A stretch of DNA of 64,000 bases from Azospirillum brasilense (lineage in GTDB: Bacteria > Pseudomonadota > Alphaproteobacteria > Azospirillales > Azospirillaceae): the NCBI RefSeq assembly GCF_007827795.1, contig NZ_VITI01000011.1, forward strand, positions 62,001 to 126,000, written 5' to 3'. Within the stretch, counting starts at the first letter, position 1. Each line of letters opens with the position of its first letter. Under the pieces are notes generated by a model. The model worked only from the letters and a program-made list of their open reading frames with translations. It had not been told where the DNA came from and ran no database searches. The position numbers were made by a program, and so were the translations under genes. Below are positions 58,755 through 64,000 of the stretch, one piece after another.

Positions 58755-59636
58755 CTAGCGCCCGCCTTCCGCCGCGAATTGCGCGTCCAGCCCGGCGCGG
58801 TAATCCGGGTAGGTCAGCTCCACGCCGAGCTGGCGCTTGATGCGGTCGTTCTTCACACGCCGGCAGTCGGCGTAGAAGCTGGCGGCCATCGGCGACAGCC
58901 CGGCCTCCGCGAAGGGAACCAGCGGCGGTGGCTCCACCCCCAACAGGCCGCAGGCGTAGCTCACCACCTCGTGGGAGGGGGAGGGCAGGTCGTCGGCGAC
59001 GTTGTAGACCGCGCCCAGCGTCGGCTTGTCCATCGAGGCGCGGAGCGTCGCCGCGATGTCCTCGACATGGATGCGGCTGAACACCTGTCCGGGCTTGTCC
59101 ACCCGCCGGGCGGTGCCGTCGCGCACGTTGTCCAGCGCGCTGCGCCCCGGCCCGTAGATGCCGGCCAGCCGGAAGAGATGCAGCGGCACGCCGTACTGCC
59201 GGTACAGGTTCAGCCAGCCGCGCTCCGCCTCGACGCGGCGCTTCTGCCGCTCGCCGGTCGGGCGCAGCCACGCCGCCTCGCCCACCCAGTCGCCCTTGGT
59301 GTCGCCGTAGACTCCGGTGGTGGAGAGGTAGCCGGCCCAGTCGAGCGTCCGCAGGTCCGCCAGATCCATGGCGTGCTGGTCGAGCACCGGGTCGCCCCGC
59401 TCGTCGGGCGGCACGCTGACCAGCAGATGGGTGGTGCCGGCGAGTGCGGCGCGGGCGTCCTCCAGCGGGCGTCCCCGGTCGAACAGGAACGCCTCGATGC
59501 CCTGCGCCTCCAGGGCGGCGCGCTTGTCCTCGCCGCGGCAGGTGGCGGCGATCCGCCAGCCTTCGGCCTTCAGCCGGTCGGCGAACACGCGGGCGGTGAA
59601 GCCCAGGCCGAAGACGAACAGACGGGGTGAAGCCAT
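58755..59636 (-). CDS. NAD(P)-binding epimerase-like protein (YeeZ-like SDR)
   Basis: A 293-residue extended-SDR-like protein. The nucleotide loop is degenerate in form (LFVFGLGFTARVFADRL), and YLSTTGVYGDTKG and RLAGIYGPGRSALD are standard for the YeeZ/atypical SDR group. The active-site Tyr-x-x-x-Lys is not clear, so it may bind the cofactor without classic catalysis. The ATG at 59636 is preferred to an upstream ATG at 59702. It is divergent from the TPR gene. Function unknown. Confidence 0.85.
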   Translation of the reverse strand: MASPRLFVFGLGFTARVFADRLKAEGWRIAATCRGEDKRAALEAQGIEAFLFDRGRPLEDARAALAGTTHLLVSVPPDERGDPVLDQHAMDLADLRTLDWAGYLSTTGVYGDTKGDWVGEAAWLRPTGERQKRRVEAERGWLNLYRQYGVPLHLFRLAGIYGPGRSALDNVRDGTARRVDKPGQVFSRIHVEDIAATLRASMDKPTLGAVYNVADDLPSPSHEVVSYACGLLGVEPPPLVPFAEAGLSPMAASFYADCRRVKNDRIKRQLGVELTYPDYRAGLDAQFAAEGGR

Positions 59637-59688
59637 GTCTTGCGGGGTCCTTGCGTCGGAAGCGGCAATGGCGGAGTGTAAGGCCGCC

Positions 59689-60498
59689 ATGAACCGACGC
59701 AACGCTTACCTCATCACGGCCGCGCTGGCGCTCTTCTCCGTCAGCCCCGCCTTGGCCGCTCCCGCCGTCGATCACAACCGGGAGTTCCAGGCCTGCCTGA
59801 CGCTCGCCGAAAAGCGCCCGGCCGAAGCGCTGGAGAGCGCGCAGACCTGGCTGAACCGCGGCGGCGGCGACCATGCCCGGCTGTGCCAGGCGCTGGCGCT
59901 GTTCCACAAGGGTGACTTCACCACCGCCGGGGCGCGGCTGGAGGAGCTGGCCCCCGTGCTGGGCAAGGACGATCCGAAGGCCGGGGCCTCGATCCTCGGG
60001 CGGGCCGGCTGGGCGTGGCTGCGCGCCGGTGACAATGTGCGGGCGGAGCGGGCCTACAGCCGCGCCCTGGCGCTCCAGCCGGACGACGTGGACCTGCTGA
60101 TCGACCGGGCCATCGCGCGGGCCGAGACGGAGCGCTTCTGGGACGCCGTGGCCGACCTGGACGCGGCGCTGGCCAAGGACCCGCGGCGGCCCGAGGCCTA
60201 TCTCTACCGCGCCGCCGCCCACAAGGCGCTGGCCAACGACCGGCAGGCCATGGCCGATATCGACCGCGCGCTGGAACTGCGCCCCGGCGACCCCGACGCC
60301 CTGTTGCTGCGCGCCAACATCAAGGCGCAGGCCGGCAATCTGCCGGGTGCGCGGGAGGATTGGAGCCAGATCGTCCGCAACACGCCGAACAGCGCGGCGG
60401 CGAAAACGGCGCAGGCCAACCTCGACCGTTCCGCCAAGGCGCCGGCTCCCGCCGCCAAAGGCGACGCGAAGGGCGCGGCGGCCCCCGCAAAGCCCTAA
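59689..60498 (+). CDS. Exported TPR-repeat protein
   Basis: A 269-residue protein. A signal peptide (AYLITAALALFSVSPALA) is followed by four to five tetratricopeptide repeats from about residue 100 to 235 (ERAYSRALALQPDDVDLLIDRA, DLDAALAKDPRRPEAYLYRA, DIDRALELRPGDPDALLLRA). An Ala/Pro/Lys tail ends it. It should act in the periplasm as a protein-protein scaffold. No partner is evident from the neighbours. Confidence 0.88.
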   Translation: MNRRNAYLITAALALFSVSPALAAPAVDHNREFQACLTLAEKRPAEALESAQTWLNRGGGDHARLCQALALFHKGDFTTAGARLEELAPVLGKDDPKAGASILGRAGWAWLRAGDNVRAERAYSRALALQPDDVDLLIDRAIARAETERFWDAVADLDAALAKDPRRPEAYLYRAAAHKALANDRQAMADIDRALELRPGDPDALLLRANIKAQAGNLPGAREDWSQIVRNTPNSAAAKTAQANLDRSAKAPAPAAKGDAKGAAAPAKP

Positions 60499-60644
60499 TC
60501 GCGGTAGGGTCGCTACGCTCATTTTACAAGGCTCCTGCGACATTTAGCCGGCTGGACGGATGCGAACGCTTCGCAGGATCATCCGCGGCGAAGAGGGGCG
60601 GACACGGACGCGCCCCCCACCTCCCGGTGCGATCAGGTGCAGCC

Positions 60645-60944
60645 ATGAACGGTCATCCCACCCCCGAAACGGGCCAGTCGCCCGGCGGACGGCATTTGGG
60701 CGAGTTGAAGAAGGGCGAGCGCGCCCGCGTGACCGGCGTCGATGAGCGGGGGGTCGTCACCACCCTTCCCGAAGGGGAGCTGGAGCGGCGCATGATCGAG
60801 ATGGGGCTGGTCGAGGGCTCCCACGTCGAGGTCCTGCACGAAGCCTTTCCGGGCCGCGACCCCATCGCCATCCGCGTGAACGAGCACACGCTGGCGCTCC
60901 GCCGCGCCGAGGCGCGCGCCGTGCTGGTGGCGCCCGCCGCCTGA
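60645..60944 (+). CDS. feoA: Ferrous iron transport protein A
   Basis: A 99-residue cytoplasmic SH3-like protein that supports FeoB. The conserved core has LGELKKGERARVTGV, RRMIEMGLVEGSHVEVL and DPIAIRVNEHTLALRR. An N-terminal extension of about 17 polar residues precedes it. It lies 53 bases upstream of feoB in the same direction. Confidence 0.92.
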   Translation: MNGHPTPETGQSPGGRHLGELKKGERARVTGVDERGVVTTLPEGELERRMIEMGLVEGSHVEVLHEAFPGRDPIAIRVNEHTLALRRAEARAVLVAPAA

Positions 60945-60997
60945 CGCGCGGCGCCGCTACTCCTTTTCAAAGCGACCTCCTGCAAGGACATCCGGCC

Positions 60998-62887
60998 ATG
61001 TCGGTCCTGGACTCCGCCCTGCCGCCGCGCATCGCGCTGGTCGGCAACCCGAACTGCGGCAAGACCGCCCTGTTCAACGCGCTCACCGGTTCCCGCCAGA
61101 AGGTGGCGAACTACCCCGGCGTCACCGTGGAACGGAAGATCGGGCATTTCGTCAGCCCGCTCGGCCGCCGCGTGCAGGTGATCGACCTGCCGGGCACCTA
61201 CAGCCTGCGCGCCCGCTCCCCCGACGAGGAGGTGACCCGCGACGTCGTGCTGGGCCGCTTCTCGCACGAGGACAGCCCCGACCTGCTGGTCTGCGTCGCC
61301 GACGCCACCAACCTGCGCCTGAATCTGCGGCTGGTGGTGGAGATGAAGCGGCTGGGCCGCCCGATCATCCTGGCGCTGAACATGATGGACGCGGCGGAGA
61401 AGCGCGGCTGCCGCATCGACGCGGCGGCCCTGTCCGCAGCACTCGGCGTGCCGGTGGTGCCGACCGTCGCCATCCGCCGCGGCGGCGTCCAGCCACTGCT
61501 GGAGCAGATCGACGGGGCCATGGCGATGGCCACGGACGCTGCCGAAACCCCGGCTTCCTGCGGCTGGAGCGAGCCCTCCTCGCGCGACCTGCGGGCCTAT
61601 CACCAGGAGGTCGAAGGGCTTCTGGCCGGCTGCGTGGCCGACGCCGGCCTGCCGCCGCTGGCGACCCGGCGGGTGGACGCCGTGCTGCTGCACCCGGTGT
61701 TCGGGCTGGCCTTCCTGTTCCTCGTGCTGTTCCTGATGTTCCAGGCGGTGTTCGCCTGGGCCGAGGCGCCGATGAACCTGATCGACGGCGCGGTCAGCGG
61801 GCTCAAGGACTGGGTGGCCGCCACCCTGCCGGACGGCGCGTTGCGCAGCCTGCTGACCGACGGGATCATCGCCGGGGTGGGCAGCGTGGTCATCTTCCTG
61901 CCGCAGATCCTCGTGCTGTTCTTCTTCATCCTGGTGCTGGAGGCGACCGGCTATCTCGCCCGCGCCGCCTTCCTGCTGGACCGGCTGATGGGCGGGGTTG
62001 GGCTGCACGGGCGGGCCTTCATCCCGCTGCTGTCCAGCTTCGCCTGCGCGGTGCCCGGCGTCATGGCGGCGCGCACCATCGAGAACCGGGCCGACCGGCT
62101 GGCGACCATCATGATCGCCCCGCTGATGACCTGCTCCGCCCGGCTGCCGGTCTACACGCTGCTGATCGCGGCCTTCGTGCCCGACCGTCCGCTGCTGGGC
62201 GGGCTGGTCGGGCTGCCGGGGCTGGTGATGTTCGCGCTCTACGCCGCCGGCATCCTGTCGGCGCTGGCCGTCGCCTTCGTGCTCAAGAAGACCGTCTTCA
62301 AAGGTGAGCGCGAGCCGTTGCTGATGGAGCTTCCGGCCTACCGCCTGCCCAACCCGCGCGACATCGCGCTGGGCCTGTTCGAGCGGGCCAAGGTCTTCCT
62401 GGCGCGGGCCGGGACGACGATCTTCGCGCTGATGATCGTCATGTGGTTCCTGGCGAGCTTCCCCGGCGCGCCGGAGGGGGCGACCGAGCCGGCCATCCAG
62501 TATTCCATCGCCGGCATGATCGGCCACGCGCTGGAACCGCTGCTGGCGCCGATCGGCTTCACCTGGCAGATCGCCGTGGCGCTGGTGCCGGGCATCGCGG
62601 CGCGCGAGGTGGCGGTCGGCGTGCTGGGCACCATCTACGCGCTGAGCGACAGCGGCGACGCGCTGCAATCCTCGTTGGCCGGCGCGCTGGCCGCCTCCTG
62701 GAGCCTGCCGACCGCCCTGTCGCTGCTCGCCTGGTACGTCTTCGCCCCGCAATGCGTCGCCACCCTGTCGGTGGTGAAGCGGGAGACCAACGGCTGGTTC
62801 TGGCCGGTGGTGATGTTCGTCTACATGATCACGCTGGCCTATGGGGCGAGCTTCATCACCTACCGCGTCGCGTCTGCGCTGCTGTAA
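60998..62887 (+). CDS. feoB: Ferrous iron transporter B
   Basis: Inner-membrane Fe2+ permease with an N-terminal G domain. The 629 residues are shorter than E. coli FeoB (773). G1 is GNPNCGKTALFNALTG (about residues 16-31), G3 is DLPGTYSL and G4 is LNMMDAAEKRG. A guanine-dissociation-inhibitor-like spacer follows. The membrane region contains two Gate-type segments (with SSFACAVPGVMAARTIENRADR and APLMTCSARLPVY, whose Cys residues are typical). Between feoA and a Cys-rich partner. Confidence 0.96.
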   Translation: MSVLDSALPPRIALVGNPNCGKTALFNALTGSRQKVANYPGVTVERKIGHFVSPLGRRVQVIDLPGTYSLRARSPDEEVTRDVVLGRFSHEDSPDLLVCVADATNLRLNLRLVVEMKRLGRPIILALNMMDAAEKRGCRIDAAALSAALGVPVVPTVAIRRGGVQPLLEQIDGAMAMATDAAETPASCGWSEPSSRDLRAYHQEVEGLLAGCVADAGLPPLATRRVDAVLLHPVFGLAFLFLVLFLMFQAVFAWAEAPMNLIDGAVSGLKDWVAATLPDGALRSLLTDGIIAGVGSVVIFLPQILVLFFFILVLEATGYLARAAFLLDRLMGGVGLHGRAFIPLLSSFACAVPGVMAARTIENRADRLATIMIAPLMTCSARLPVYTLLIAAFVPDRPLLGGLVGLPGLVMFALYAAGILSALAVAFVLKKTVFKGEREPLLMELPAYRLPNPRDIALGLFERAKVFLARAGTTIFALMIVMWFLASFPGAPEGATEPAIQYSIAGMIGHALEPLLAPIGFTWQIAVALVPGIAAREVAVGVLGTIYALSDSGDALQSSLAGALAASWSLPTALSLLAWYVFAPQCVATLSVVKRETNGWFWPVVMFVYMITLAYGASFITYRVASALL

Positions 62888-62902
62888 GGGGAGGGCATAG
62901 CC

Positions 62903-63085
62903 ATGTGGCAGAATCTGCTGGTTGCGGTGGTTGTGGCGGTGGCCGCGGCGTGGACGGTGTGGCGCGTGATCCTTCCGGCCGGGCTGCGCGCCCGCCTGCT
63001 GGGCCGCGCCGTGCCGAAGGGGCCTGGCTGCGGCGGCGGGTGCACGGGCTGCGGCCCCTCCGGCGGCGGTTCGGGCTGTCACTGA
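62903..63085 (+). CDS. FeoB-associated Cys-rich membrane protein
   Basis: A 60-residue protein with one N-terminal membrane helix (about residues 4-27) and a glycine-rich tail carrying Cys43, Cys47, Cys50 and Cys59 plus a final His. This matches the small Cys-rich partners encoded after feoB. It lies 15 bases after the feoB stop. It could bind iron or a cluster at the cytoplasmic mouth; this is inferred. Confidence 0.83.
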   Translation: MWQNLLVAVVVAVAAAWTVWRVILPAGLRARLLGRAVPKGPGCGGGCTGCGPSGGGSGCH

Positions 63086-63095
63086 GCGGAAGCGC

Positions 63096-64000
63096 CTACA
63101 GGGCCGGGACCCGCGCGGCGCCCCTCTTGACCGCGTACATGGCCTGATCGGCGTGGACGATGAGCTGCTGGGAATCGCGCCCGTCCTGCGGGTAGACGGC
63201 AACGCCGATCGACAGGGCGAGCGGCAGCCGCAGCCCGTCGATCAGGATGGGCTCCTCCAGCGCCGCCCGGCACTTGTCGGCGACCGTTTCCGCCCCGGCG
63301 CGGGTGACCTCCACCTCCAGGATGATGGCGAACTCGTCGCCGCCGATGCGGGCGATCAGGTCGGATCGGCGCAGCAGGCCGGACAGGCGACGCGCCACCA
63401 CGCGCAGGACCTCGTCGCCGCGGCTGTGGCCGTGGGTGTCGTTGATCGGCTTGAAACCGTCCAGATCGATGTAGAGCAAGGCGAACAGCATGCCGCCGCG
63501 CTCCGCCCGGTCGATGGCCTGTTGCAGCCGCTGGAGGAACATGGCGCGGTTGGGCAGGCCGGTGAGCGCGTCGTGATGGGCCATATGGGCCATCCGCGCC
63601 TCGCTCGCCCGCAGGGCGGCCTCCTGCTCCCGCAGCTTGCCCAGCAGATAGTTGAAGCCCTGCGCCAGCTCTCCGACCTCGTCCATGCGGTGGACCGGCA
63701 GGGGCGACAGCTCGACATGCCCGTCGGCCATCTGGTGCATCCGCCGCGCCGCCTCGGTCAGCGGGCGGAAGAAACGGCGCATGCCGAAGAACAGCACGGT
63801 CACGGCGAAGGCGGCGATCATCAGGCTGTTGGTGGCGATGAAGGTCTGCAGGTCCCGCACCCCTTCGAACGCCTCCGCCGTGGGCAGCCGGGCGACCAGG
63901 AACCAGCCTGCCGTCGGGACCGCCGCGATGGCAGACAACTCCTCCACCCCCGCCGCGTTGACGGTGATGCCGGTGCCGCGGTAGCCGGCCATGGCCCGGT
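63096..64000 (-). CDS. Diguanylate cyclase with GGDEF domain (partial, 5' end outside window)
   Basis: Makes cyclic di-GMP. The visible 301 or so residues begin in the end of a periplasmic sensor (GWFLVARLPTAEAFEGV is typical of dCache domains). A membrane helix (SLMIAAFAVTVLFFGM) and a HAMP domain (FRPLTEAARRMHQMADGHV) come next. A short coiled coil and a GGDEF domain follow, with the catalytic IGGDEFAII intact and DGFKPINDTHGHSRGDEVL before it. An RxxD inhibitory site is not obvious. The reading frame runs off the right edge, so the start is not in the window. Confidence 0.93.
   Translation of the reverse strand, partial: RAMAGYRGTGITVNAAGVEELSAIAAVPTAGWFLVARLPTAEAFEGVRDLQTFIATNSLMIAAFAVTVLFFGMRRFFRPLTEAARRMHQMADGHVELSPLPVHRMDEVGELAQGFNYLLGKLREQEAALRASEARMAHMAHHDALTGLPNRAMFLQRLQQAIDRAERGGMLFALLYIDLDGFKPINDTHGHSRGDEVLRVVARRLSGLLRRSDLIARIGGDEFAIILEVEVTRAGAETVADKCRAALEEPILIDGLRLPLALSIGVAVYPQDGRDSQQLIVHADQAMYAVKRGAARVPAL

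Overview
The window is high-GC bacterial DNA with dense, mostly intact genes and little intergenic space. Gene content and protein style (dnaN-recF-gyrB run, non-phosphorylative sugar-acid genes, many ABC systems and one-component regulators, two TonB-dependent siderophore receptors, FeoAB) suggest an alphaproteobacterium of the Azospirillum type. That assignment rests on my recognition of the proteins, not on a search. No rRNA, tRNA, insertion sequence, prophage or CRISPR array was seen.

Layout. (1) 1-11221, minus strand: a long catabolic gene train. It runs from an SDR dehydrogenase through a class III CoA-transferase, a binding-protein-like protein with no signal peptide, an enoyl-CoA hydratase, a FAH-family sugar-acid dehydratase-like protein and an alpha-ketoglutaric-semialdehyde-type dehydrogenase into a complete sugar ABC importer. 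A divergent LacI regulator (11552-12613) sits across a cluster of LacI-type operator repeats. (2) 12895-18350: a TonB-dependent receptor with an STN domain, followed by DUF4198, DUF3649, PepSY and DUF3325 genes, a membrane iron-uptake cluster. (3) 18495-22686: CstA with its small YbdD/YjiX partner, then a small membrane protein and a zinc alcohol dehydrogenase. (4) 23052-26688: a GntR regulator with a palindromic operator and a polar amino acid ABC importer. (5) 26741-31952: an SGNH hydrolase, an unusual nitrilase-fold plus winged-helix gene pair, and convergent glutamine-dependent NAD synthetase. (6) 32111-39314: a chemoreceptor, then an ornithine-cyclodeaminase-like gene, an arylformamidase-like hydrolase and a NitT/TauT-type ABC importer, with a divergent GntR regulator. 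(7) 39335-42572: small genes, a DHA2 drug-efflux-type MFS and its divergent LysR regulator. (8) 42878-51716: an AraC regulator, a siderophore TonB receptor, FhuCDB-type importer genes and an ABC exporter. (9) 51812-53312: small accessory genes (DUF5872, DUF1127, GNAT). (10) 53480-58490: gyrB, recF and dnaN on the minus strand, without dnaA. (11) 58755-64000: an NAD(P)-binding protein, a TPR protein, FeoA, FeoB and a Cys-rich FeoB partner, and a truncated diguanylate cyclase.

A recurrent theme is a dispersed palindromic repeat built on CCCTCTCCCC/GGGGAGAGGG. Several copies lie inside operons directly after the gene for a binding protein or receptor, as the REP element does between malE and malF in Escherichia coli. 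A third ABC operon has an unrelated strong stem-loop at the same place. The least explained protein-coding module is the nitrilase-fold plus winged-helix pair at 27892-29885; the signal-less binding-protein-like gene at 8020-9171 is a second one.
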